DNA of 64,000 nucleotides from Actinophytocola gossypii (GTDB lineage Bacteria; Actinomycetota; Actinomycetes; Mycobacteriales; Pseudonocardiaceae), in NCBI RefSeq assembly GCF_025165815.1, contig NZ_JAFFZE010000006.1, positions 186,001 through 250,000 of the forward strand. Direction: 5' to 3'. Below the pieces are notes generated by a model. It had not been told where the DNA came from, ran no database searches, and saw only the letters and a list, made by a program, of their open reading frames with translations. The stretch's first letter is position 1. Every line of letters begins with the position of its first letter. A program made the translations under genes and the position numbers. Of this stretch, positions 46,171 to 54,128 are shown piece after piece.

Positions 46171-47457
46171 ATGGCCTCGACGTTCGTCGACGTGCTGGGA
46201 GAGCGGGCGGCCGCGTCGGCGGGGCTCGCCTTCGAGTTCGTCGACCGGTCCGGCACCTCGGCCGTCGGCTATTCCGAGCTGGAGAGCAGGGCCCGCACGA
46301 TCGGCGCGACCCTGGCCGACCGGGGGCTCACCGGCCGCCGCGTCCTGGTCCTGCTCCCGCCCGGCCTGGACTACGTCGCGGTACTGCTCGGCTGCCTGTA
46401 CGCGGGCGCGGTCGCCGTCCCGCTGGCCCCGCTCCCGGACACCGGCCCGCTGCCCGCCCGGCAGCGCGCCGTACTCGCCGACGCCGCGCCGGACGCCGCG
46501 ATCGTGCCGCCCGGCGCCGACCCGCGTGCGCTCGGCGACGTCACCGTACTGTCCACTCCGGACCTGTTCGCGTTCCCGGCGAGCGCGTGGCGGCGCCCCG
46601 AGGTCGGCCCGGACACCCTCGCGCTGCTGCAGTACCCGTCCGGCCCGGCCGATCCGCACGGCGTGATGGTCTCGCACGCCAACCTGCTCGCGAGCTGCCG
46701 CCAGCTCACCCGCCACTTCGGGGCCGACCCCGATGCCGGCGTGGTCAGCTGGCAGCCGCCGTACCAGGACATGGGTCTGCTGGCCGGCGTGCTGCACCCG
46801 ATCGTCGCCGGCCGCCGGGTCACGCTGCTCGACCCGCGGGAGTTCCGCGCCGACCCGGCGCGCTGGCTGCGCCTGGTGTCCGACCGGCACGCCAGGATCA
46901 GCGGCGGCCCGGGTGTCGCCTTCGACCTGTGCGGCGGCCTCGCCGACGAGGAACTGGCCGGCATCGATCTATCCACATGGGACATCGCGTTCACCGACGC
47001 CGCGTCGTCCACCATGGACCGGTTCACCGACCGGTTGCGGCGCAACGGGTTCCGCCGCAGCGCGTTCTTCCCGTGCTACTGGCTCGCCGAGGCCACGTCG
47101 CTGGTCGCCGGCCGGCGGGCGCCCTCGGTCACGTCGTTCGACGCGGACAGCCTGGCCCCCGGCCGGCTGACCAAGCCGCGGTCGCCCGGCACGCCGGTGC
47201 TCGACCGGGGCGGCCCGGCCGACGAGGTGGACGTCGCGATCGTCGACCCGCTGACCGCCACCCGGTGCCCGGACGGCACCGCGGGGGAGATCTGGGTGTC
47301 CGGGCCGACGGTGGCGGTCGGCTACCTGGGCAAGCCGGAGGCCAGCGAGCGCACCTTCTGCGCGCGCCTGCGCGGCTCCACCGACAACTACCTGCGCACC
47401 GGCGACCTCGGCTTCCTGCACGACGGCGGCCTGCACGTCACGGACCTTGCCGCGTAA
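46171..47457 (+). CDS. Degenerate fatty-acyl-AMP-ligase-like protein, C-terminal domain missing
   Basis: A 428-residue member of the AMP-binding superfamily similar to FAAL enzymes (GYSELESRARTIGATLADRG, VVSWQPPYQDMGLLAGVL). The phosphate loop, normally of the form TSGSTG-x-PKG, reads LQYPSGPADPHGVMVSH here, losing the Thr and Lys. The frame ends at GDLGFLHDGGLHVTDLAA, so the last 110-odd residues, with the catalytic Lys, are absent. It is unlikely to make acyl-adenylates. It could be a decaying gene or a binding protein. No acyl-carrier or synthase gene lies nearby. ATG 46171 follows GGGAGGGG. Confidence 0.82.
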   Translation: MASTFVDVLGERAAASAGLAFEFVDRSGTSAVGYSELESRARTIGATLADRGLTGRRVLVLLPPGLDYVAVLLGCLYAGAVAVPLAPLPDTGPLPARQRAVLADAAPDAAIVPPGADPRALGDVTVLSTPDLFAFPASAWRRPEVGPDTLALLQYPSGPADPHGVMVSHANLLASCRQLTRHFGADPDAGVVSWQPPYQDMGLLAGVLHPIVAGRRVTLLDPREFRADPARWLRLVSDRHARISGGPGVAFDLCGGLADEELAGIDLSTWDIAFTDAASSTMDRFTDRLRRNGFRRSAFFPCYWLAEATSLVAGRRAPSVTSFDADSLAPGRLTKPRSPGTPVLDRGGPADEVDVAIVDPLTATRCPDGTAGEIWVSGPTVAVGYLGKPEASERTFCARLRGSTDNYLRTGDLGFLHDGGLHVTDLAA

Positions 47458-47488
47458 AACCAGGTGCTCCCGCGCGGCCGGGGTGAGT

Positions 47489-47557
47489 ATGGTCCGGGCC
47501 GTGTCGAGCCCGGAGGCATCCAGGGTGGGGCTGTCGGTCACCCCGTCAGCCCCCTGA
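47489..47557 (+). CDS. Possible 22-residue leader peptide before the Cmx-like exporter
   Basis: An ATG at 47489 (GTG at 47483 in frame) opens a 22-codon frame, MVRAVSSPEASRVGLSVTPS and two more residues, ending at 47557. The end of the frame overlaps a 7-bp hairpin. A leader peptide that stalls on an inducing drug could regulate the exporter, as in other chloramphenicol-resistance genes. The evidence is only position and structure. Confidence 0.35.
   Translation: MVRAVSSPEASRVGLSVTPSAP
47527..47553 (+). promoter_or_regulatory. Leader hairpin upstream of the Cmx-like exporter
   Basis: GGGGCTG (47527-47533) and CAGCCCC (47547-47553) form a perfect 7-bp stem with a 13-base loop. It covers the last codons of the leader frame and precedes the exporter start by 72 bases. 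No T-tract follows. Confidence 0.5.
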
Positions 47558-47624
47558 ACCCAGTTCCGCTGACCGGCGGTGACGAGAAGACCCAGTCGAT
47601 CTTCCGCACCCCCGGAGTCCTCGC

Positions 47625-48770
47625 ATGCCGTTGTCCCTGTACCTGCTCGCCGTGGCCGTGTTCGCCATGGGCACCTCCGAGTTCATGCTCGCCGGCCTGT
47701 TGCCGGACATCGCCGCGAGCCTCGACGTTCCGGTCGGCACGGCCGGCCTGCTGACCTCGGCGTTCGCGGCCGGCATGGCCGCCGGAGCCCCGCTGGTGGC
47801 GGCGCTGGCCCGCCGCTGGCCGCGCCGGACCGCACTGGTGGGCTTTCTCGGCGTGTTCCTGGCCGCGCACGTCGCCGGCGCGCTGACCGGCGACTTCGCC
47901 GTGCTGTTCGCCACCCGGGTCGTCGCGGCCCTGGCCAACGCCGGGTTCCTGGCCGTCGCCCTCACCGCCGCCGCCGACCTCGTGCCCGCCGACAGGAAGG
48001 GACGGGCACTGGCCGTCCTGCTGTCGGGCACCACGGTCGCCACCGTCGTCGGCGTGCCCGGCGGAGCCCTCCTCGGCACGTTGCTCGGCTGGCGCGCCAC
48101 GTTCTGGGCGGTCGCCCTGCTGTGCCTGCCGGCCGCGCTCGGCGTGCTGCGCGGTGTCCCGGCCGGACCGACCGACACCGGGGGCGGCCGACAGGTGCGC
48201 CGGGAGCTGGCGCAACTGCGACGGCCGCGGCTGATCCTGGTGCTGCTGCTCGGCGCACTGGTGAACGCGGCGACGTTCGGCGCGTTCACCTTCCTCGCGC
48301 CGGTCGTCACCGACGTCGCCGGGCTCGGTCCACTGTGGATCCCGGTGGTGCTGGTGCTGTTCGGCCTGGGATCCTTCGCCGGGGTCACCGTCGCCGGGCG
48401 GCTGTCCGACCGCCGTCCCGGTGTGGTCGTCGCGGTCGGTGGGCCGCTGCTGCTCGCCGGCTGGATCGCGTTCGGCCTCACTGCGGACGCACCGGCTGCG
48501 CTGGTGGTGCTGGCGTTCACCCAGGGCGCGCTGTCGTTCGCGGTGGGCAGCACGCTGATCGCGCTGGTGCTGTACGAGGCGGCGGAGGCGCCGACGATGG
48601 CCGGCGCGTACGCGACCGCGGCCCTCAACGTGGGCGCGGTCGCCGGCCCGGCCGTCGGTGCCGTCGCGCTTGGCACGGGGCTCGGCGAGCTGGGACCGGT
48701 ATGGGTCGGCGCGGTCCTCGTCGCGGCCGCGCTCGTGCTCGCGCTGCCGTTCCGACGGGTGTTCGCCTAG
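47625..48770 (+). CDS. MFS efflux protein of the Cmx/CmrA chloramphenicol-exporter type
   Basis: A 381-residue 12-helix transporter. Its N-terminus, YLLAVAVFAMGTSEFMLAG, and the stretch RALAVLLSGTTVATVVGVPG agree closely with chloramphenicol exporters of Streptomyces and Corynebacterium as I recall them. It should extrude drugs by proton antiport. CCGGAG stands 8 bases before the ATG. Its 3' end overlaps the SSI gene by 4 bases. The substrate spectrum cannot be proved from sequence. Confidence 0.9.
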   Translation: MPLSLYLLAVAVFAMGTSEFMLAGLLPDIAASLDVPVGTAGLLTSAFAAGMAAGAPLVAALARRWPRRTALVGFLGVFLAAHVAGALTGDFAVLFATRVVAALANAGFLAVALTAAADLVPADRKGRALAVLLSGTTVATVVGVPGGALLGTLLGWRATFWAVALLCLPAALGVLRGVPAGPTDTGGGRQVRRELAQLRRPRLILVLLLGALVNAATFGAFTFLAPVVTDVAGLGPLWIPVVLVLFGLGSFAGVTVAGRLSDRRPGVVVAVGGPLLLAGWIAFGLTADAPAALVVLAFTQGALSFAVGSTLIALVLYEAAEAPTMAGAYATAALNVGAVAGPAVGAVALGTGLGELGPVWVGAVLVAAALVLALPFRRVFA

Positions 48771-49150
48771 AAGTCGAACACCGAACCGGTCGCGGCGATC
48801 AGCACGCACGGGTTGCTGAACTCCTGCTGCCAGTCGATCGTCTCGCCGTCCCAGACGCCGTTCGCGCGTGCGGTGACCGGGTTCAGCTCCATGGTGCACA
48901 TCGTCTGCTGGCCCTCGAGTTCGGCGAAGTCGCCGTTCGCCGCGATCAGCTCGGCGCACGCGGTGTCCGGGTCGGGGTGGGAGCCGCCGGCGGGCTCGCA
49001 CTGGAGGCGGGCCACGTCGGTGGTGCCGGCCTTCGCGTGGACGACGAGCGTCACCGACGAGGTGCCGGGTTCGGCGGCGGCGGTGGCGGTGGCGGTGGAG
49101 AGCAGGGCGGCGGCGGCCAGCAGGACGCCACCGAGCCGAAGGGATGTCAT
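48767..49150 (-). CDS. Secreted SSI-type subtilisin inhibitor
   Basis: A 127-residue precursor with a Sec signal (LRLGGVLLAAAALLSTATAT) and an SSI domain of about 100 residues: LQCEPAGGSHPDPDTACAEL, MCTMELNPVTARANGVWDG, and the C-terminal FSNPCVLIAATGSVFDF. Four Cys form the two expected disulfides; the reactive P1 site is in the MCTMELNP loop. Exported inhibitors of this type block subtilisin and trypsin-like proteases. ATG at 49150 follows GGAG. Its reactive loop is MCTMEL, so P1 would be Met or Leu-like, fitting subtilisin. Confidence 0.9.
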   Translation of the reverse strand: MTSLRLGGVLLAAAALLSTATATAAAEPGTSSVTLVVHAKAGTTDVARLQCEPAGGSHPDPDTACAELIAANGDFAELEGQQTMCTMELNPVTARANGVWDGETIDWQQEFSNPCVLIAATGSVFDF

Positions 49151-49267
49151 GGTCTCCACAGTGGACGTGCCGGCGCGCGAGCGGCAGAGCGACTGACCGG
49201 TAACGCCCGATCGTGTCCGTCACAACCCGTTTGACTACGCAGCGACAGCGGCGTCACCCTGGCGGGT

Positions 49268-49753
49268 ATGGAGATCAGGGCGGCGACGGCCGCGGACTGG
49301 GCGCGGATCTGGCCGTTCCTGCGCGAGATCGTCGCCGCGGGCGACACCTACACCTGGCCGACGGACGTCACCGAGGAACGCGCCCGCGAGATGTGGATGT
49401 CCACCCCGCCGGCCCGCACCGTGGTCGCGGTCGACGGCGAGGTGGTGCTCGGCACCGCCAAGCTGGGGCCGAACCACCAGGGCCCGGCGGCGCACATCGC
49501 GAACGCGAGCTTCATGGTCCACCCGGACCACGGCGGCCGGGGCGTCGGCCGTGCGCTCGGCGAGCACGTGCTGGAGCAGGCGCGGGCCGACGGCTACCGG
49601 GCGATGCAGTTCAACGCGGTGGTGGAGACCAACACGCACGCGGTCGCGCTGTGGCGCTCGCTCGGCTTCGAGGTGGTCGCCACCCTGCCGGAGGGCTTCG
49701 AACACCCGACGAAGGGCTTCGTCGGCCTGCACATCATGTACCGGCGGCTGTGA
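49268..49753 (+). CDS. GNAT-family N-acetyltransferase
   Basis: A 161-residue acetyltransferase with the acetyl-CoA pyrophosphate motif HPDHGGRGVGRALGEHVL near residue 78-95. The core strands are VVAVDGEVVLGTAKL and the C-terminal NTHAVALWRSLGFEVVATLP. Substrate unknown. ATG at 49268. The RpiB-like gene follows by 23 bases, so the two may be co-transcribed. Confidence 0.92.
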   Translation: MEIRAATAADWARIWPFLREIVAAGDTYTWPTDVTEERAREMWMSTPPARTVVAVDGEVVLGTAKLGPNHQGPAAHIANASFMVHPDHGGRGVGRALGEHVLEQARADGYRAMQFNAVVETNTHAVALWRSLGFEVVATLPEGFEHPTKGFVGLHIMYRRL

Positions 49754-49776
49754 GGAACGGCTGGGAGAATGGACGC

Positions 49777-50211
49777 ATGAGGATCGCTGTCGCCGCCGAC
49801 GAGCGGGTCGGGGTAGCCGAGGCCATCATCGAGGAACTGCGCGCCCGCGGCCACGAGCCGCTCCCGCACGGCGCCCTCGACGACGACGAGCGCGACGACT
49901 GGGCCTGGGCCAGCGAGACCGCCGCCCGGGACGTCGCCGAGGGCCGCGCGGACCAGGCGATCGTCGCGTGCTGGACCGGCACCGGCGCGTCCATCGCGGC
50001 GAACAAGGTCACCGGCGTGCGCGCCGCCCTGTGCGTGGACGCCGAGACCGCCCGCGGCGCCCGCCGCTGGAACGACGCGAACGTGCTGGCCCTGTCGCTG
50101 CGCCTGACCAGCACCCCGCAACTGACCGAGATCCTCGACGCCTGGTTCGCCGGCACCCCCTCCGACGACGCCGCCGACCAGGCCAACATCGCCCACCTGG
50201 CCGACATCTAG
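49777..50211 (+). CDS. RpiB/LacA/LacB-family sugar-phosphate isomerase
   Basis: A 144-residue isomerase. The family pattern is intact: MRIAVAADERVGVAEA, catalytic Cys65 in ACWTGTGASIAANKV, and NDANVLALSLRLTS. RpiB interconverts ribose-5-P and ribulose-5-P; the LacAB type does galactose-6-P. The spacer residues do not decide between them. RBS GGGAG precedes the ATG. Its end overlaps the convergent TetR gene by 4 bases. Confidence 0.88.
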   Translation: MRIAVAADERVGVAEAIIEELRARGHEPLPHGALDDDERDDWAWASETAARDVAEGRADQAIVACWTGTGASIAANKVTGVRAALCVDAETARGARRWNDANVLALSLRLTSTPQLTEILDAWFAGTPSDDAADQANIAHLADI

Positions 50212-50789
50212 GTGCCCTTGTCGGTCTCCGGTCGGTCGAGGACGCGGTGCGCGAGCTCGGCCAACGCCGCCTTGACCCGCTCGGCGGTGTGGTGCAGGGC
50301 TTCCCGCTGATGGCGGTGCACCTCGGGTGCCACCGGGGCCAGCAACAGCTCCACCATGACCTCCGGCCGTTCGACGTGCGCGTCCCGCAGCAGCGTCAGC
50401 ACGTGGGTGCGCCAGAACTGGTAGGCCCCGACGTCGAACCGGCGGTGGCCGACCTCCGCGCCCAGGACCAGGTGGCCGTGCTGCTCGAGCAGGTCGACCA
50501 TCGCCGCGTAGAACGCGGCGAGGCGCTCGGCGGGGGCCGCGCCGGGTCCCAGCGGTGGCGCTCCCGAGATGAGCTCGTCCTGCAGAGCGCGCTCGTGTTC
50601 GTCCAGCAGCGCCACCGCGATCGCGGCGCGATCGGGGAAGCGCCGGTACAGCGTCGCCTTGCCGACGCCCGCCTCGGCGGCGATCTGCTCCATCGACACG
50701 TTCGCGGCGCCGTGTTCGGCGAACAACGCCGCCGCGGCCGCCAGCACCCGGCGGCGGTTGCGCGCGGCGTCGGCCCGTTCTGCGACCAC
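50208..50789 (-). CDS. TetR-family repressor
   Basis: A 193-residue regulator. The helix-turn-helix is NVSMEQIAAEAGVGKATLYRRF (residues 29-50) and the rest is a helical ligand domain. It is divergent from the azoreductase gene, and the gap holds a 21-bp inverted repeat that is its probable operator. It most likely represses the azoreductase and SMR genes. Start GTG at 50789. Confidence 0.93.
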   Translation of the reverse strand: MVAERADAARNRRRVLAAAAALFAEHGAANVSMEQIAAEAGVGKATLYRRFPDRAAIAVALLDEHERALQDELISGAPPLGPGAAPAERLAAFYAAMVDLLEQHGHLVLGAEVGHRRFDVGAYQFWRTHVLTLLRDAHVERPEVMVELLLAPVAPEVHRHQREALHHTAERVKAALAELAHRVLDRPETDKGT

Positions 50790-50808
50790 GAGCCGAGGCT
50801 ACCGGAAC

Positions 50809-50829
50809 AACCGAGACGACCGTCCGGTT
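50809..50829. promoter_or_regulatory. Candidate TetR operator between the TetR and azoreductase genes
   Basis: The 21 bases begin AACCGAGACG and end CCGTCCGGTT, with AACCG and CGGTT as outer arms and GACG-AC-CGTC at the centre. A second ACCGTCCG follows at about 50846. This layout fits a TetR dimer site controlling both directions. Confidence 0.5.
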
Positions 50830-50874
50830 AGAGTGATATGGACGCACCGTCCGTTTCGCCGCAGGAGGCCGACC

Positions 50875-51549
50875 ATGGCACCGCTGAACCTCTTACACCT
50901 CGACAGCAGCGCTCGCGCGAACTCGTTCTCCCGGCGTCTCGGCCGCACCTTCGCCGACGCCTGGGCGTCGGCGCACCCGAACGGCCACTACGTCCACCGC
51001 GACCTCGCCGCCACCCCGGTGCCGCCGATCGGCCAGGGCTGGACCGAGATCTGCGACGAACTGCTCCGCCGGCGGATCACCGACCCGACGCGCTACCCGG
51101 ATGCCGTGCGCACCGCCGCGCAGCGGGAGGCCTGGGCGGTCGTACGGCCGTTGCTCGACGAACTGCTGGCCGCCGACGTCGTGCTGATCGGCGCTCCGAT
51201 GTACAACTTCTCGATCCCGGCGTCGCTGAAGGCGTGGATCGACCAGGTCACCTTTCCCAGGATGTCCCTCGCGCCGCGCACGTTCGTCGTCGCCGGGGCC
51301 CGCGGCGGCTCCTATCTGCCCGGTACCCCCAGGTTCCCGTTCGACCACCACGAGAGCTACCTGCGCGACTTCATCGACGGCCACTACGGCGTCGACGACG
51401 TGACCTTCGTCAACGCCGAACTGGTCAACGCCCTGGTCGACCCCACGCTCGAACCCCGAACGCGGGAACACGAGGAGTCCGCCGCGACGGCGACCGCGCG
51501 CGTACCCGACGTCGTCGCCGACATCACCCGCCGGCGGGCGAGGCCGTGA
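50875..51549 (+). CDS. FMN-dependent NADH-azoreductase/quinone reductase (AzoR-like)
   Basis: A 224-residue flavodoxin-fold enzyme. LLHLDSSARANSFSRRLG binds FMN phosphate, and IGAPMYNFSIPASLKAWIDQ is the conserved active-site stretch. It reduces quinones and azo compounds with two electrons and NADH. AGGAGG stands upstream of the ATG at 50875. Its stop overlaps the SMR gene start (GTGA). With the TetR and SMR genes it forms a small detoxification unit. Confidence 0.93.
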   Translation: MAPLNLLHLDSSARANSFSRRLGRTFADAWASAHPNGHYVHRDLAATPVPPIGQGWTEICDELLRRRITDPTRYPDAVRTAAQREAWAVVRPLLDELLAADVVLIGAPMYNFSIPASLKAWIDQVTFPRMSLAPRTFVVAGARGGSYLPGTPRFPFDHHESYLRDFIDGHYGVDDVTFVNAELVNALVDPTLEPRTREHEESAATATARVPDVVADITRRRARP

Positions 51550-51866
51550 ACTGGCTCGTCCTCATCGCCGCCGGAGTCGTCGAAGTGGGATTCGCGGTCA
51601 GCATCAAGCCCACCGAGAACTTCACCCGCCTCCTGCCGACCGTGCTGTGTCTCGGCCTGATGGTCGGCTCCGTCTACCTGCTCTCGCGGGCCATGGACAC
51701 CATCCCCGTCGGCACCGCCTACGTGGTGTTCACCGGCATCGGTGCCATCGGTGCGGTCACCGTCGGCATCGTGATCGACGACGACCCGGTCACGTTCACC
51801 CGGCTCGGCGCGCTCGCCCTGATCGTCGGCGGCATCGCACTCACCCGACTGACCACCACGCCGTGA
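51546..51866 (+). CDS. SMR-family multidrug efflux protein
   Basis: A 106-residue protein with four helices. The essential Glu is at position 13 (VLIAAGVVEVGFAVSIKP), and GTAYVVFTGIGAIGAVTVGIV is helix 3. It might be a quaternary-ammonium exporter or a guanidinium exporter of the SugE (Gdx) subgroup; the WLVLIAAGVVEV opening leans toward the latter. Start GTG shares GTGA with the azoreductase stop. Confidence 0.93.
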   Translation: MNWLVLIAAGVVEVGFAVSIKPTENFTRLLPTVLCLGLMVGSVYLLSRAMDTIPVGTAYVVFTGIGAIGAVTVGIVIDDDPVTFTRLGALALIVGGIALTRLTTTP

Positions 51867-51875
51867 GGCCGGGGG

Positions 51876-52856
51876 CTAGTTCTTCGGCATGACCTCGTGC
51901 GGGCGGTACGGGGCCTCCAGCCGCGCGCGTTCCTCGGCGGTCAGCGTGAGGTCCGCCGAGGCGACCGCGTCGTCGATGTGGTGGAGCTTGGTCGCGCCGA
52001 TGATCGGTGCCGCCACCGCCGGGTGTCCGCGCAGCCAGGCCAGCGCGACCCGCGCCGGCGGCACGTCCCGCTCCGCGGCCACCGCGCGCACCGCGTCCAC
52101 CACGTCGAAGTCGTCCTCGGTGTAGAGCTGGTCGGCGAACGCGTCGTTGCCCGCCCGGGTCGTGTTCCGCACGCCGGCGCGCTCGCGGGTGCCGGCGAGC
52201 ATCCCGCGCGCCAGCGGGCTCCACGGGACCACCCCGACGCCCTGGTCGACGCACAGCGGCAGCATCTCCCGCTCCTCCTCGCGGTAGAGCAGGTTGTAGT
52301 ACGGCTGCATCGACACGAACCGCGTCCAGCCGTGCGCGGACGCGGTGTACTGCGCCTTCGAGAACTTCCACGCCGGCATCGTCGACGCGCCGAGGTACCG
52401 GACCTTGCCGGCCTTGACCACGTCGTGCAGTGCCTCGAGGGTCTCCTCGATCGGGGTCTCGTCGTCGAACCGGTGGATCTGGTACAGGTCGACGTGGTCG
52501 GTGCCGAGCCGGCGCAGCGATCCGTCGATCGCGGACAGCACGTGCTTGCGGGACAGTCCCCGGTCGTTCGGGCCGGGGCCGGTGGGGAAGTACAGCTTCG
52601 TCGCCAGGACGTAGTCGTCCCGGTCGGCGAACAGCCGGGAGAGCAGGCTGCCGGTGATCTCCTCGGTCAGGCCGTCGGAGTACATGTCGGCGGTGTCGAA
52701 GAAGTTCACCCCGGCGTCCACCGCTCTGGCGACGATCGGTGCCGCGGCCTCCTCGTCCAGGTACCAGGCGCGCCGTTGGGGGTCGCCGTAGCTCATCATC
52801 CCGAGGCAGACCGGCGAGACCTTGAGCCCCGACGATCCCAGTCGCACGTAGTCCAC
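51876..52856 (-). CDS. Aldo/keto reductase
   Basis: A 326-residue NADPH-dependent TIM-barrel reductase. Catalytic residues are Asp in FFDTADMYS, Tyr in the same stretch, Lys in VLATKLYF and His in LYQIHRFDD. It resembles the YghZ/Gpr or IolS-like group. Start GTG at 52856. It follows the SMR gene tail to tail by 9 bp. Substrate unknown. Confidence 0.94.
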   Translation of the reverse strand: MDYVRLGSSGLKVSPVCLGMMSYGDPQRRAWYLDEEAAAPIVARAVDAGVNFFDTADMYSDGLTEEITGSLLSRLFADRDDYVLATKLYFPTGPGPNDRGLSRKHVLSAIDGSLRRLGTDHVDLYQIHRFDDETPIEETLEALHDVVKAGKVRYLGASTMPAWKFSKAQYTASAHGWTRFVSMQPYYNLLYREEEREMLPLCVDQGVGVVPWSPLARGMLAGTRERAGVRNTTRAGNDAFADQLYTEDDFDVVDAVRAVAAERDVPPARVALAWLRGHPAVAAPIIGATKLHHIDDAVASADLTLTAEERARLEAPYRPHEVMPKN

Positions 52857-52877
52857 GGTTCGGTTTATACCGGTTCG

Positions 52878-53474
52878 TCAGACCGGCGGCAGCGGGTCGT
52901 ACTGGATCCCGCGCCGAACGGTCCTGGCCTGATCGGCCCCGCCGAACCGCGCGACGATGTGCAGGGCCATGTCGATCCCGGCGGAGATGCCGGCCGAGGT
53001 GATCACGTCGCCGTCGTCGACGAACCGGTCGTCCGGGCGGACCTCGACGGTCGGGTCCAGCTCGGCGAGCTGGTCGACGGTCGACCAGTGCGAGGTCGCC
53101 GGCCGCCCGCTGAGCAGCCCGGCGGCCGCGTAGACCAGCGACCCGGTGCAGACGCTGGTCAGCAGCGGGACCGCCGCGCGCCGCTCGCGCACCCAGGCGA
53201 GGTGGTCGTCGTCGGTGAGCAGCGGCCGGGTGCCGCGCCCGCCGGGGTGGACCAGGATCTCGCTCGGCGGGGCGTCGGCGAACGAGTGCTGCGCGACGAT
53301 GTCCATGCCCTTGGCGCAGCGCACCACGCCGCCGTCCCTGGCGAGCGTGTGCACCGCCCACCCGGCGTCGGGAAACCGCTTGCACCAGTAGGCGAGCACC
53401 TCCCACGGGCCGACCGCGTCCAGTTCCTCGACGTTCTCGAACAGCAGGATGCCGATGTTCCGCATGCCGGTCAT
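52878..53474 (-). CDS. DJ-1/PfpI-family protein
   Basis: A 198-residue member of the class I glutamine-amidotransferase-like fold. The Glu is in FENVEELDAVGPWEVL and the elbow Cys in SVCTGSLVYAAAGLLSG, followed by ATSHWSTVDQL. Similar to the ligand domain of GlxA-like regulators but with no helix-turn-helix. ATG 53474 overlaps the stop of the upstream gene (ATGA); ATG 53465 is a second choice. Could act as an isonitrile hydratase-like or glyoxalase III enzyme. Confidence 0.9.
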   Translation of the reverse strand: MTGMRNIGILLFENVEELDAVGPWEVLAYWCKRFPDAGWAVHTLARDGGVVRCAKGMDIVAQHSFADAPPSEILVHPGGRGTRPLLTDDDHLAWVRERRAAVPLLTSVCTGSLVYAAAGLLSGRPATSHWSTVDQLAELDPTVEVRPDDRFVDDGDVITSAGISAGIDMALHIVARFGGADQARTVRRGIQYDPLPPV

Positions 53475-54016
53475 TCTGCTCGGCGGGTCCACTCCGGGTC
53501 ACGGCCGAGGAAGGCGAGCAGCCGAATCCACACCGGCGCGTCGTCCCGCACCGGTCGCGGGTGGTCGAAGCCGCGGTCCGGTCCGCGCACGCTGTCCGGA
53601 AACCGCGAGGTGACGCGCAGCGCGGCGGCCGCGAGGTCGTCGTCGATGGTGACGTCGAGGCCGGCGGCGCGGCCGATGTCCCAGCCGTGCACCAGGACGT
53701 CGGCGAAGTGCACGGCGACCGCGCCACGCCAGTCGACGTCGACGCCGGCGAGCGTGAACGTCCGTTCCCGTACGGCGGGATCGGCGAAGAGGTCGTCGAC
53801 CGCCTGGCCGGTCTCCGCGAAGTCGTGCCCGATGTCCACAGTGGAGTCCTTGTGCGCGCTCACGAAGGCGCGGTTGTTGTCGACCATGTGCTCGACGATC
53901 TGCCGGATCGTCCAGCTGTCGCAGGGGGTCGGCGCGTCCAGCAGCGCGTCCGGCACCCGGTCGATGATCGCGCCGGTGGCCGCGCGCGCCCTGCGGTCGA
54001 GCTCCATGACATCCAT
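53471..54016 (-). CDS. TIGR03086/maleylpyruvate-isomerase-like (DinB fold) protein
   Basis: A 181-residue protein of the DinB-like superfamily. A metal site is expected from His in QIVEHMVDN, AVHFADVLVHGWDIGRA and the C-terminal region. Mycothiol-dependent isomerases have this form in actinobacteria. RBS AAAGGGG precedes the ATG at 54016. Its stop overlaps the PfpI-like gene, so the two are coupled. Reaction unknown. Confidence 0.88.
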   Translation of the reverse strand: MDVMELDRRARAATGAIIDRVPDALLDAPTPCDSWTIRQIVEHMVDNNRAFVSAHKDSTVDIGHDFAETGQAVDDLFADPAVRERTFTLAGVDVDWRGAVAVHFADVLVHGWDIGRAAGLDVTIDDDLAAAALRVTSRFPDSVRGPDRGFDHPRPVRDDAPVWIRLLAFLGRDPEWTRRAE

Positions 54017-54128
54017 CCGAACCCCTTTGTGAACGATCGTGCTAAATCCTTGTCGGAAACGTAGCGCCCATCCACAGGTGTTGTCCACACTTGTGGAGAA
54101 AACAGGCACGGTCGTCTAGTTTGTTGGG

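Noticed and set aside
46969-47541. 190-codon minus-strand frame beginning MTDSPTLDASGL
   Set aside because: Antisense to the FAAL-like gene; no supported motif and no ribosome binding site.
47538-49223. 561-codon minus-strand frame opposite the Cmx-like exporter
   Set aside because: Antisense shadow with low-complexity translation; the real minus-strand gene there is the SSI inhibitor in another frame.
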